Of a stretch of 64,000 bases of DNA, positions 1 through 8,196 are shown piece by piece. The notes beneath the pieces are model-generated. The model saw only the letters and a program-made list of their open reading frames with translations. It made no database searches and had not been told where the DNA came from. The position numbers and the translations under genes are program-made. This DNA comes from Fontivita pretiosa (GTDB lineage: Bacteria > Planctomycetota > Phycisphaerae > Tepidisphaerales > Tepidisphaeraceae): positions 4,154,001 to 4,218,000 of the forward strand of contig NZ_CP191258.1 of NCBI RefSeq assembly GCF_050410795.1, in the 5' to 3' direction. Position 1 is the stretch's first letter. Each line of letters starts with the position of its first letter.

Positions 1-1607
1 TGCGGCATGACGCCGATCGGCTTGCCGTCGGAGTCCACCTGGTCCATGAACGTGGTCTCGCACTTGGTCAGCCCGTCGATGCTCAGCGCGGTGTCAGCGC
101 CGGCGATGTAGTTCTTGTTGCCGGCGGTGAAGAACGCGGCGTTGTCCAGGAACTTGGTCCAGAAGACATCGTTGATCTTCAGGCCCGACCCGCGACCGAG
201 CTTGCGCGGCACAGTGGTGATCGCGCCCAGGTCGTCGTTGATGATGTCCCGGCGGTCGATCGAGAGCATCAGGCCGAAGGTGTCGGCCTTGTTGCTGTAG
301 CTTTCGTTGCCCAGAGTTCCGTGCTTCAGTTCTCCGCCGGGCTGCACCATCTCATAGGTGTCGGCGCCGATCAGGCGATAGCTGGTGACGGTCTTGAAGT
401 CGCTGACATTGCGGACGGCGCAGATGTTTCGCCAGGTCCGCTCGACCGAGAAGAAGCCTTCCAGCAGGAATTTGTTCGTAACCGACGAGAGGATGCCGCC
501 GATGTCGATGGTGCTGAAGCCGGCCTCGATGTCGCGGGCAAAGGCGAAGCCTTGCCGCGCGAAGGCGAAGCGCAGGACCGAGCGGCTGTCGCGGAAGTTG
601 CGGCCGGTGTAGCCGTTGGCCCACGCCGCCTCCAGCAGCAACTCCTGAAGACCAATGCCTCCGCGGAAACGCCGGCTGGCCTGCTCCAGGGTCTGCTCGT
701 CGTAGCACTTTTCCACGTCCCCCAGGCGCGCGGTGAGCATGCACGCAGCTTCGAGGATCGTGCCGCTGAGCGAGTTGTCGGGCACGTGAATGGCCGGAAC
801 TGACGGAGCCTTGGGACGGCTGGCGCGCAGCACCTCCAGCTCGCACCTGGTAGCGTCCCAGCCATCGCGGATCGCCAGGGCTTCGATGCCATCGTACTTG
901 CCGTCGCAGATCCTGCGGATCGCGGCGATGCGACTCGTCTCCGCCAGGGCGTTGGCGCGAATTGCGGCGGCGGCGGTGTCAAGCGGCGCAGTCGTCGCAG
1001 ACGCCGTGGTGGTGTCCGTTGTGACGGCGACGCCGCCATTGTCGATTCCATCCATCTCTTGTTTCTCCCGCTTGGCTTGGACGCTGGCGCTGGTCTGGGC
1101 ATCGGCGCCCAGGTCGACGAAGCTGATCTCTCCCAGCGTCGCCTTGCGCACCACGTTCACCGGGCCGGTGTAGCTGCGGCCGTTGACCATGACGCTCTGG
1201 TTTTCCTTGACGAACTCGAACTCCTCGACCCCAGCGCCGATGGACGCTTGCCAAGGGAAGCCGTTCTTGCTCGAAGCGACGACTTCCTTCGCAGCCGCGG
1301 TATCGCGCGAGACGATGCCGCTGGCGACGAGCTGCCCGCCCTCCACGCGGATTGAGTCGGTGTGCCCGACGCCGCTGCCGGCGTCGTGACCGAAGCGGAT
1401 GGGCCGGCTCTGCGACGGAATCGCCAGGCCCGCCAGGTCCACCACGACCGGATGCCGCCACCCCGCCACCCGCATCGGCACACCCGTGTAGGCGACCATG
1501 CGGAAGCGTGGCAGGGCCGGCTTCCCATCAGCGCCGGGTGATGATGCTTCCAGCTCGAACTGCATCGAACCGGTCAGCTCAAGGGGTTTGGCGTTGTTCT
1601 GGGGCAT
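1..1607 (-). CDS. Prohead protease / major capsid protein fusion (partial)
   Basis: This reading frame runs from an ATG at 1607 to the left edge without a stop, giving at least 535 codons. GGAGGAAG lies just upstream of the ATG, and the start overlaps the end of the portal gene by 29 bases. Residues about 1-165 look like a phage prohead protease: an IRFGHD stretch, a region of variable strands, then GEISFVDLGAD, the closing motif typical of Mu/HK97-type prohead proteases. Residues from about 210 on look like a Mu gpT-like or HK97-fold major capsid subunit, including DIGGILSSVTNKFLLEGFF and YEMVQPGGELKHGTLG. One polypeptide would therefore supply both the maturation protease and the shell protein, probably separating itself during assembly. 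The family call rests on motif recognition; the missing C-terminus prevents a length comparison. Confidence 0.82.
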   Translation of the reverse strand, partial: MPQNNAKPLELTGSMQFELEASSPGADGKPALPRFRMVAYTGVPMRVAGWRHPVVVDLAGLAIPSQSRPIRFGHDAGSGVGHTDSIRVEGGQLVASGIVSRDTAAAKEVVASSKNGFPWQASIGAGVEEFEFVKENQSVMVNGRSYTGPVNVVRKATLGEISFVDLGADAQTSASVQAKREKQEMDGIDNGGVAVTTDTTTASATTAPLDTAAAAIRANALAETSRIAAIRRICDGKYDGIEALAIRDGWDATRCELEVLRASRPKAPSVPAIHVPDNSLSGTILEAACMLTARLGDVEKCYDEQTLEQASRRFRGGIGLQELLLEAAWANGYTGRNFRDSRSVLRFAFARQGFAFARDIEAGFSTIDIGGILSSVTNKFLLEGFFSVERTWRNICAVRNVSDFKTVTSYRLIGADTYEMVQPGGELKHGTLGNESYSNKADTFGLMLSIDRRDIINDDLGAITTVPRKLGRGSGLKINDVFWTKFLDNAAFFTAGNKNYIAGADTALSIDGLTKCETTFMDQVDSDGKPIGVMP

Positions 1608-3066
1608 CTTCTTCCTCCGAATCGGTCTCAGCGGGATCGCTCTGCGATGGCTGCGCGCCTGGGATCGACAATTGGAGCCGGCGCATTAAGGCAACTTCTT
1701 TTGCGCGCTGCTGAAGCTCGGCCTCCCAATCCTTCCCTTGGCGGGCGTACTCATAGGCGAGCGTGGTCGTGTGATTGGCCAGGCGTGTCGCCTGTGCGTT
1801 CGCTTCTTTCGCGGGATCGACGTGCTCCTGTCCATCCCAGAACCACTGGTGGGGCAGGTCACGGAAGCTGGCCGTCCGCATCCATAGTGGCAGCAGACCC
1901 GAGATAAGAACCGCCTCGTTCAGCCACGCCTTGAGGATGCGGTCCAGCACAACCGTGGCAAGCTGGCTTTGATCCACGCGAATGCTCTTGAAGTAGGTCT
2001 GGTGATCCAGCCTTCCGGAGGCGTAGTTGTAGCCGCTGCTGTTGCCGGCAGCGACGTTGAACGGCATGTTCAGACAGCGGGCAATCTCGTTGAGGATCTG
2101 GCTCTTGAACTCGCCGTACGTCGTCGCGGGTTGCTCGGCTTGGATCTGGCCCAGCTTCCATCCGCCCGGCAGGACCGTGGCCATACGCCGCTCCAGTTCC
2201 ACCACGTCCATCGGCTCGACCGGATCGGCCTCGCCATTGGCAGGCGAATCGGTGAACAGCACCGCCGCGAAGTCCGCCGCCGTCTCTGCCGCGGCGATGA
2301 CCGCCAGCGTGTAGCGGCGAAGCTGCGCAAACAGGGGCAGCGCCGGGGTGATCTCCGGGATGCCGCGGCTCTGGCCGGGACGGTCAGCGCGGTAGTAGTG
2401 GATCATCGAAGCCGCGGGGATGCGGGCATACGTGTTGGTGCCGGCGCTGAGTAACCCGGCGTTGCCAGGGTGTGCCTTGAGCAGGTGATATTCGACCGGG
2501 TTGCCCCAGGCGTCGAAGACGATGCCATCCACGGCATTAGCTGGCGGCTGCCCGCTGCCTGCCGGGAGTGGCGTGGCGATCTGGTCGGCTTCGATCAGGC
2601 GCAGGTCCAGCTTCACCGGCGCATCGACGGCGGGGTTGGCCACGAGCATGGCGAAGACCTCGCCGCTCTCGGCCCTGGCCATGCGCATCGTCCGCAGCTT
2701 CTCGGCCAGGCGGATAGCTTCGGCCCAGCGAGCAAAGAGCTGCTCGATGAGCCGATTGGCGGCCGGATCATCACTGAGCATCTGGAGCCGCGGCCCCGTG
2801 CCGATGCAGTCGTTGGCAATGGTCAGCACGATGCCGCGGGCGTAGCTGTTGTTGGCGACCTCGTAGCGGGCACGGCAGCGGAGGATGCGCCGCACGACCG
2901 GAGAGTTGGCGGCGTCCGCCGAGAGATGATCGGCGTTGGCCCAGTGTCGGCGGTTGTCCTCATTCGTGACGGCAGCGTCGTAGCGGCCGCGCACGCGGAT
3001 GGGCACGTGGACCATTTGCACGATCCGCCGCGCCGCACCGAGAACATTCCTGATCCAGCCGAGCAT
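1579..3066 (-). CDS. Phage portal protein, lambda family
   Basis: This 495-residue protein forms the dodecameric ring at the capsid vertex through which DNA enters and leaves. The N-terminus has the typical arginine-rich segment and the SPVVRRILRCRARYEVANNSYARGI-type region (about residues 55-80) followed by GTGPRLQ, as in lambda gpB-like portals. Later motifs such as MIHYYRADRPGQSRGIPEIT (about 220-240) and FNVAAGNSSGYNYASGRLDH (about 340-360) are characteristic of this family. The length is normal. The start codon shares one base with the stop of the upstream 65-residue gene, and the end overlaps the protease-capsid gene, so all three are translationally linked. The C-terminal tail is acidic and Gln/Pro rich. 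Confidence 0.93.
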   Translation of the reverse strand: MLGWIRNVLGAARRIVQMVHVPIRVRGRYDAAVTNEDNRRHWANADHLSADAANSPVVRRILRCRARYEVANNSYARGIVLTIANDCIGTGPRLQMLSDDPAANRLIEQLFARWAEAIRLAEKLRTMRMARAESGEVFAMLVANPAVDAPVKLDLRLIEADQIATPLPAGSGQPPANAVDGIVFDAWGNPVEYHLLKAHPGNAGLLSAGTNTYARIPAASMIHYYRADRPGQSRGIPEITPALPLFAQLRRYTLAVIAAAETAADFAAVLFTDSPANGEADPVEPMDVVELERRMATVLPGGWKLGQIQAEQPATTYGEFKSQILNEIARCLNMPFNVAAGNSSGYNYASGRLDHQTYFKSIRVDQSQLATVVLDRILKAWLNEAVLISGLLPLWMRTASFRDLPHQWFWDGQEHVDPAKEANAQATRLANHTTTLAYEYARQGKDWEAELQQRAKEVALMRRLQLSIPGAQPSQSDPAETDSEEEDAPEQRQTP

Positions 3067-3263
3067 CAGTCTGCTCCAGGCGGTGAGAACTTCTTCAGGG
3101 CGATCCCCAGCCCCTTCGCCTTCGCAGCCTTCTTGCTCGCCAGGTACCGGTCCGCCGCGATCTGGTCGGGCAGGGGGTGCTGCTGCATCGAGCCGCTGTC
3201 GCCGCTGGCCTTGGCCGGTCCCTTGGCGTTCTGTTCGATTGTGCTGTTTAGCTCCTCAGCCAT
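3066..3263 (-). CDS. Small phage protein immediately upstream of portal
   Basis: A 65-residue protein starts at an ATG inside the end of the sigma-factor gene (8-base overlap) and its TGA shares a base with the portal start. It is hydrophilic and has a basic patch (YLASKKAAKAKGLGIALKK, about residues 40-58) ending in FSPPGAD. Small proteins of this kind often sit just before lambda-type portal genes. The position matches the head-completion gene W of lambda, but I see no real sequence resemblance to gpW, so no function is assigned. It is too short to stand out as a separate frame and is otherwise hidden in a longer open frame. Confidence 0.7.
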   Translation of the reverse strand: MAEELNSTIEQNAKGPAKASGDSGSMQQHPLPDQIAADRYLASKKAAKAKGLGIALKKFSPPGAD

Positions 3264-3867
3264 GTTTGCCTTCTGCGCTGTGGCAGCGACATCGGATCGC
3301 CTGCACGCGCCGGCGGATGCTGCGCATGCGCTGCGAGATAGCCGACTCGGAGACGCCGTGCCTGGCCGCCATCTGCCTCTGCTGCATGCCGCGGAGGTGG
3401 TAGTCGATGAGGTACTTGCGGCTGGCGGGGTCGAGCTGGCGCAGGACAAAGTCCGCCTCCTCGCGCATCTCCAGCTCGCTGCCGACCGGGTCGGCTTTTG
3501 CGGCAATCGTGTCGCCCAGGGTCTGATCGTGCTCCGTGTCGCAGCCGCCGATGCGCACGTCCAGAGACGTAACGCGCAGCGGCGGACGGGTGCGGCGGAT
3601 GCCGTTGCGCTGGCGCAGGCCATCCAGCATCGCCCCGTGGATGCGGGACGCGGCATAGGTGCGGAACATGACGCCGCGATCGGGGTTGAAGGTCCGTGCA
3701 GCCCGCAGTAGCCCCAGATAGGCGTCCGACTCCAGTTCCTCCACATCCACGCACCCGGGCAGGCGCGCGCACAAGCGGTGCGCCAGCTTGCTGGCGAACT
3801 CCAGGTGTTGCTCGACCAGCTCGTCGCCAGAGGCGCGGGCGTGGCGTGGCGGAACTGCGGCGACCAT
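3256..3867 (-). CDS. Phage-encoded sigma-70 family factor (FliA/WhiG type)
   Basis: A 203-residue alternative sigma factor. Region 2 spans about residues 18-85 (hydrophobic helices, then DVEELESDAYLGLLRAARTF and MFRTYAASRIHGAMLDGLR, the region 2.2-2.4 signature). A FliA-like region 3 follows (about 85-135). Region 4 contains a helix-turn-helix (about 150-195, GMQQRQMAARHGVSESAISQ). The order and length fit the group 3 sigma factors. It lies between the large terminase/zinc-ribbon genes and the portal, so it could redirect host RNA polymerase to late phage promoters; that role is inferred. A perfect 16-base palindrome lies about 60 bases upstream of the start. No strong ribosome site is visible at this ATG, so a slightly different start remains possible. 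Confidence 0.88.
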   Translation of the reverse strand: MVAAVPPRHARASGDELVEQHLEFASKLAHRLCARLPGCVDVEELESDAYLGLLRAARTFNPDRGVMFRTYAASRIHGAMLDGLRQRNGIRRTRPPLRVTSLDVRIGGCDTEHDQTLGDTIAAKADPVGSELEMREEADFVLRQLDPASRKYLIDYHLRGMQQRQMAARHGVSESAISQRMRSIRRRVQAIRCRCHSAEGKHG

Positions 3868-3929
3868 GCCCGCATCATCGGCGCCACTGCGATGCGCTTG
3901 TGGGTGATGATGGCTTGGACGGAAGGATG

Positions 3930-3945
3930 GTTCGATATATCGAAC
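3930..3945. promoter_or_regulatory. Perfect 16-bp palindrome upstream of the sigma gene
   Basis: GTTCGATATATCGAAC reads the same on both strands. It sits in the 94-base gap between the zinc-ribbon gene and the sigma-factor gene, about 62 bases upstream of the sigma start. The AT-rich centre and full dyad symmetry suit an operator for a dimeric regulator. No regulator is assigned. Confidence 0.5.
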
Positions 3946-3961
3946 GATCTGCGGGGGAGGG

Positions 3962-4150
3962 TCAGCGGCCGATCGGTTTCTCGCGGGTGACGATCCGCCG
4001 CCCGCAGTGTCGGCACTCGCGCACCCGCATCAGCGCGCCGCCTGGCTTGGGTTTGCCGTAGATGACGCGCAGGTGACGGCAACCGCAGCGGGGACAGGCC
4101 AGTCCCACGGTCGGTTCCGTTGTGGGCGGAGCGGTATTTGGCGTGCTCAT
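3962..4150 (-). CDS. Small zinc-ribbon protein
   Basis: A 62-residue protein. The start at 4150 is preceded by GGAGGCGAGG and overlaps the terminase stop by four bases (ATGA). It contains two Cys pairs, CPRCGCRHLRV (about residues 24-34) and RECRHCGRRIVTRE (about 45-58). The spacing and the RECxxCGRR element resemble the zinc ribbon at the N-terminus of NrdR, but the ATP-cone domain is missing, so this is only the DNA-binding ribbon. Likely a small phage regulator or a nucleic-acid-binding accessory to the terminase; the function is unproven. Confidence 0.75.
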   Translation of the reverse strand: MSTPNTAPPTTEPTVGLACPRCGCRHLRVIYGKPKPGGALMRVRECRHCGRRIVTREKPIGR

Positions 4151-6213
4151 CCTCGCCTCCCTTGGATCATCGATAGCTTCATCCTCGGCCGCGGTGGGCC
4201 TTGCTTTTGGTCCACCCCGAACAAGACAGCCCCCTGCATCGACCCCGCGACGGCGCAGCCGACCAGGCAGTCCAGCCAGTGATTGTCGGGATTGCCGGGC
4301 TTGGCTTTCCACTCGTCAACGGCTCGCCCGCGCGCCTCGGTCTTCACCCGGTACTCCGCAGTCAGGTGCTCAGCCAGGAGCTGGTGGTCCAGTCCCATTG
4401 ACGGTGCGAACAGCGACAGACAGCCCGGATCGCCCATCGGCACGGCAAGTCGCGCGTGGACGAAGCTCTTCCAGTAGTTGGTGTCGATGACCACGTGCCG
4501 CACCGAGCGGCGACCCTGGACGTTGGGCATGCGCCAGTGAAGTCCGATGCGTTCGCCGGCCTTGCGCTTGTAGTCGCTGAACGGAACGCTGCTGGCACCG
4601 ACGTAGCGGCCGTGGCTGGGCATGACCACGGTGCCGTGTAAGCACTGACGGCAGAACTGGTAGATCACATCTGTCGAGTTGCCCCAGTTGGCGTCGATCA
4701 GCAGACGCTCGATTCGCAGCTCGGCGCCATCGTCGCGGCGGAACTGGCGGCAGCACAACCGGCCGACCAGCGCCTCCAGGCCAGCGTAGATCGCGCCTTC
4801 CTGTCCAGTGCCTTTGTGAACGACGGCCAGCGTGCGCTTGGCGTCCTTGAGCGTGAAGTACGCCCGCTTGGGGTCGGGGTAAGCGCCGTAGTCGAGAATG
4901 CAGCCGCTGAAGTCATCTTCCCAGCCGCACACCATCCAATAGAGCAGCGTTGCCTGCACGTCGATGAAGGCGACGACGTGATTGACGCCCATCGGCACTT
5001 CGCCACGGCGCATGCCGTTGGTCTTGGCCACGATCTGATCGACCGCGAGCACCCCTTCATCGGGCATCGCCTCCGGCAGCGGCTGGTTCTGATACTCCGC
5101 CCAGAACGCGGCCTCGTCGCGGAGCTTGAGGTTCATCGCGTGCTGGATCGCGGAAATTTCGTCGGCGTTGTGACGCGCCGGCCAGGCGACGGCAGCGCCG
5201 GCATCCATCTCCACCTGGTGCTCGCGATAGAACTCGGTCGCTTCGTGGCCATCGCCATCGTTGCGGAGCGAGTCGGAACGGAGGCGGGCATACTCCGCCC
5301 AGAGCTTCTCATTGGCGGGGAACGAGTAGACCAGGCGTGTGCGTTCTCCCTGCCATTCCGGGTGCTTCGCGCGGTCGAGGATCTGATCTGCCAGATCATC
5401 GTTGCGGATGACCGTGCAGGGCATGACCGCGGCGATGCGCTTGCCGGGTCCGGCGAGGTTGAGGATAGCGCCATTCACCACGGCCAGACGCTCATGCACC
5501 TGCGCCGGCGAGCGAGCCGACTGGTCGGTTTGCGGATCGTCAATGACCACCAGCGATGGGCGAACCGAGACCCCATCGGGTCGGATGTGCATGGCGCCGC
5601 GCACGTTGCCGAGCAGTCCCGCCGTGCGAACGATCGTCCCGGAGCAGCGGCTGCCGGGGATCGTGGGCAAGACGATCTGATCAGCCGTCCACCCGACGTG
5701 CGTGAGCCGCCCGTAGTAACGCTGGCCGCTGCAACGCCGGCTTTCGCCTTCGAGGCAGCGGATCGGATACACGGCCTCCGGGTAGTCCTCCAGAAGCAGT
5801 TCATTGTGCGCCAAATGGCTCTTGAGATTGTTCAGTGCTGCCGAGGCATACTCGGCCGTTGCGGCGATCAAAAAGACAAACGGGTGCCGCCCGGTAAGCA
5901 GCGCCCACAGCGCCGCCGTCTGGCAAAGCGTCGTCTTCCCGGATCCCCTGGGCATGGCCATCGCAAACAAGCCGCCGCGGATAACCGCCTGCTCGATCCT
6001 GGCGATCACCTTCAGGTGATCGTGCGACCAGGCGAGCGTGAAGAGCCGCGGGAAGTAACTCTCGCAGAAAAAGCGAAAGTCCGTGTCGGCCCGCGCGCGG
6101 CGCGCGACATCGCGCACCGGCGGCATCGCGCCGATGTCCTGGCCGGCCAGCACCAGCGCTTTGCTTTGCGCCTTGGCCCGTGCCTTAACGACCTTGTACG
6201 CCTGCGAGTCCAT
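4147..6213 (-). CDS. Phage terminase large subunit (GpA-like)
   Basis: A 688-residue DNA-packaging motor. The ATPase half shows Walker A (MPRGSGKTTLCQTAALWALL, about residues 86-105) and Walker B (SLVVIDDP, about 219-226). The nuclease half contains acidic motifs AFIDVQ, LLIDANWG and the ending NPDNHWLDCLVGCAVAGS, a pattern seen in GpA-type terminases. The protein cuts concatemeric DNA and drives it into the prohead through the portal. Its start overlaps the upstream small-subunit candidate by 29 bases. The protein is of normal size with all expected motifs. Confidence 0.93.
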   Translation of the reverse strand: MDSQAYKVVKARAKAQSKALVLAGQDIGAMPPVRDVARRARADTDFRFFCESYFPRLFTLAWSHDHLKVIARIEQAVIRGGLFAMAMPRGSGKTTLCQTAALWALLTGRHPFVFLIAATAEYASAALNNLKSHLAHNELLLEDYPEAVYPIRCLEGESRRCSGQRYYGRLTHVGWTADQIVLPTIPGSRCSGTIVRTAGLLGNVRGAMHIRPDGVSVRPSLVVIDDPQTDQSARSPAQVHERLAVVNGAILNLAGPGKRIAAVMPCTVIRNDDLADQILDRAKHPEWQGERTRLVYSFPANEKLWAEYARLRSDSLRNDGDGHEATEFYREHQVEMDAGAAVAWPARHNADEISAIQHAMNLKLRDEAAFWAEYQNQPLPEAMPDEGVLAVDQIVAKTNGMRRGEVPMGVNHVVAFIDVQATLLYWMVCGWEDDFSGCILDYGAYPDPKRAYFTLKDAKRTLAVVHKGTGQEGAIYAGLEALVGRLCCRQFRRDDGAELRIERLLIDANWGNSTDVIYQFCRQCLHGTVVMPSHGRYVGASSVPFSDYKRKAGERIGLHWRMPNVQGRRSVRHVVIDTNYWKSFVHARLAVPMGDPGCLSLFAPSMGLDHQLLAEHLTAEYRVKTEARGRAVDEWKAKPGNPDNHWLDCLVGCAVAGSMQGAVLFGVDQKQGPPRPRMKLSMIQGRRG

Positions 6214-6670
6214 TTCTGCGAATCAGCTCCGCTGCAATCCGCGCATGCTCCTCGACCGGGTAGTGCTCATCTGCGACACCAAGTGGCAGGAGATACGACG
6301 CGATCAACTCGATTTGGCGGCGCAGCTCTGTGGCATCCTCACTGCTTGCGCCCTCGCCCCTCGATGAACCGGCGTACAGGTCAAGCAGGCGGTTCAGCTC
6401 CCGCTGCGCCTGAAGCGCCGTGCGGATGTCCTGAGCGGCGATGCTCTTGGCGTAGAGGTCATCGAGCCGCATGACCGCGCGCCCGATCTGCTCATCCCGG
6501 TTATAGTCGGCGGCGACGGTGATGCGCTTGCGCGCCTCGGCCACGATCTGCCGGGCTTCGTCGGCGCCGCCGCCATTCTGGACGGCGAATGCCTCGGCGG
6601 CCTGGGCGCTCATGCCATTGACCAGGAGCAGGACCACCCGGTCGCTCATCGTCTGTGGTTTACCTGTCAT
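6185..6670 (-). CDS. Probable terminase small subunit
   Basis: A 161-residue protein starting at an ATG at 6670 with GGGAGG upstream; a longer open frame extends to 6778 but has no comparable ribosome site. The N-terminal half (VLLLVNGMSAQAAEAFAV, then a helix-rich stretch ending RITVAADYNRDEQIG) resembles the helix-turn-helix part of small terminases, which recognises phage DNA. The central ALQAQRELNRLLDLY helix is common in this group. The gene overlaps the large subunit start by 29 bases, the usual arrangement for a TerS-TerL pair. The sequence family is divergent, so the call leans on position. Confidence 0.72.
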   Translation of the reverse strand: MTGKPQTMSDRVVLLLVNGMSAQAAEAFAVQNGGGADEARQIVAEARKRITVAADYNRDEQIGRAVMRLDDLYAKSIAAQDIRTALQAQRELNRLLDLYAGSSRGEGASSEDATELRRQIELIASYLLPLGVADEHYPVEEHARIAAELIRRNGLAGVQGR

Positions 6671-6788
6671 GCCAGTCAGCCTCCCGTGCCTCCTGAACGT
6701 CTGCTGAAAAAGGGGTGTCGCAGGTTCAACACCCCTGGCCCAAAACCCGTAACAGCCTGGGAAGTGCCTTTGAGCCACTTGGTCCCGT

Positions 6789-7337
6789 TCATCCCTCTAC
6801 CTCCCGGTCGAATAGTCCCGGTTCGCGCGGCTCCAGCGCCTTGTACTCATCCCGGAAGAACTCCTGTTTCGTTTTCCCGGCCTTCTTCCCCAGGCTGGTG
6901 TGGCAGTCATAGGCGTAGTCGGGAATCGCCTCGGTGGACTTTCTGGCCGCGTTCAGGTCCGCCTCCAGTTGCTCGTCGGGAACACTCTGCGGGTCGTAGA
7001 TCAGGTTCGTCAGATGATCCGCATCCCGGCACTTGCGCGCCTGGGCCAGCAGGATCGTCGCCTTGGCGGCGAAGATGCGCCCGGCGCCTTTCTTCTGCTG
7101 GTCGATGATCTGCCACGAGCGATAGAGCGCCTCGACCTCGTGGGTAATGATTCCCCAGCAGTCCTCAGCGCTGATGGTGAGCAGCCGCCGCCAGAGGTAT
7201 TCGCGGTAGCCGCTCTCAAACAGCTCGATCGCCCAGTATCCGGCGAGCCGCGCATCCGATCTTCGGATCGCCTTCTGGAGCGCCGAGGCGACTTCCAACA
7301 AGCCATACCCACGAACTGTGGTGAGTTGCCGTCTCAT
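6789..7337 (-). CDS. Stand-alone RarA/MgsA C-terminal domain-like protein
   Basis: A 182-residue protein whose ATG overlaps the preceding stop (ATGA at 7334-7337). The stretch about residues 14-75 (EVASALQKAIRRSDARLAGY, then FESGYREYLWRRLLTISAED) closely follows the tetramerisation and post-AAA region of the replication-restart ATPase RarA (SALHKSxRGSxPDAALYW, ARRxLxxASEDxG). The ending (residues about 145-170, DCHTSLGKKAGKTKQEFFRD) resembles the RarA tail. No ATPase motifs are present. The neighbouring upstream gene carries an AAA clamp-loader-like ATPase, so the two may together form a split RarA-like complex acting at phage replication forks. The homology is recognised by eye; the role is inferred. 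Confidence 0.68.
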   Translation of the reverse strand: MRRQLTTVRGYGLLEVASALQKAIRRSDARLAGYWAIELFESGYREYLWRRLLTISAEDCWGIITHEVEALYRSWQIIDQQKKGAGRIFAAKATILLAQARKCRDADHLTNLIYDPQSVPDEQLEADLNAARKSTEAIPDYAYDCHTSLGKKAGKTKQEFFRDEYKALEPREPGLFDREVEG

Positions 7338-8194
7338 GGCTGACTCCTTGCCATCAGGTGCCGTTGGAGAATCTGAACCGCGCGCCGGAAGCTCAGGTGT
7401 CCATCCTCGACAGCCTGTCGAACGATCGAGTCGATGAACCGGGCATCCGGCGCGGTTTGCGTCTCCGACTTCCACATCGCCGACAGCAGCGCCCGAGCTG
7501 AGCGATGAAGCCTGCGCGCGTCCGACTCGAAGCCCACTCGGATGCAGCGATCGCGGAAGCGCTCAGAGAGCCTGTCGGCGTGATTCGTCGTGAACACCAC
7601 CACCGTGCGCCGGGGCAGGCTCTCCAATCTGTCCAGCCAGATCGTCTCGGCGGCGGTGGACATGCGGTCGGCCTCATTGACGATGACCAGCTTCCACCCG
7701 CTGCCGAACATCGGCGTGTGCCAGGTCTGCTGGCAGGTGTCGCGCACGGCATCGGCGGACTGCTCGCCGCTGGCGATGGTCCACACGCCGCCGAGTTCCT
7801 GCTGATCGACAGCACAACCCAGCTCCGCGGCCAGCGCCAAGGCAGCGCTGGTCTTTCCCGTCCCTGTCTCGCCCTCGAATAGCATCGCGCACGGGTACGG
7901 GTTGGCGAGAAAGCACCGCAGGAACGACACGACACGCTCCTGGCCGAAGAGCTGATCGAGACGTGCCGGGCGGTACTTCTCCACCAGCAGCGCCGCTCGC
8001 GCACCGGCAACCGCCAGCCTCGCCGTCGTTTGCGCCTCCGGCTCGGCATTGCGCGCAAGACCGTGGCGCAGCGCTTTGTCCAGTCGTTGCCATGTCACTC
8101 CCACATCGGCCGCGATAGCTTTCAAGCTCTGGCCTTCGCTGCGCCGGCGTCGGGCATCGGTGAGGATCGATTCGTTGAGTGTTGAAGTGCTCAT
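7334..8194 (-). CDS. HTH-AAA+ clamp-loader/RarA-like ATPase
   Basis: A 286-residue protein starting at an ATG preceded by AAAGGGAGG; the open frame extends 480 bases upstream but that part overlaps another gene and is not protein-like. An N-terminal helix-turn-helix (about residues 5-45, SEGQSLKAIAADVGVTWQRL) is followed by an AAA+ module: KYRPARLDQLFGQE entry, Walker A GETGTGKTSAALALA (about 110-125), Walker B-like VIVNEADRMS in which the usual first Asp is Asn, sensor-1 FTTNHAD and an RFRDRC arginine-finger motif like the SRC motif of clamp-loader small subunits. It probably remodels DNA or a sliding clamp during phage replication, with the downstream RarA C-terminal-like protein as partner. 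Confidence 0.78.
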   Translation of the reverse strand: MSTSTLNESILTDARRRRSEGQSLKAIAADVGVTWQRLDKALRHGLARNAEPEAQTTARLAVAGARAALLVEKYRPARLDQLFGQERVVSFLRCFLANPYPCAMLFEGETGTGKTSAALALAAELGCAVDQQELGGVWTIASGEQSADAVRDTCQQTWHTPMFGSGWKLVIVNEADRMSTAAETIWLDRLESLPRRTVVVFTTNHADRLSERFRDRCIRVGFESDARRLHRSARALLSAMWKSETQTAPDARFIDSIVRQAVEDGHLSFRRAVQILQRHLMARSQP

Positions 8195-8196
8195 GA

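Noticed and set aside
3066..3263. Assignment as lambda gpW
   Set aside because: Position and size match, but no sequence features of gpW are seen, so it is left as unknown.
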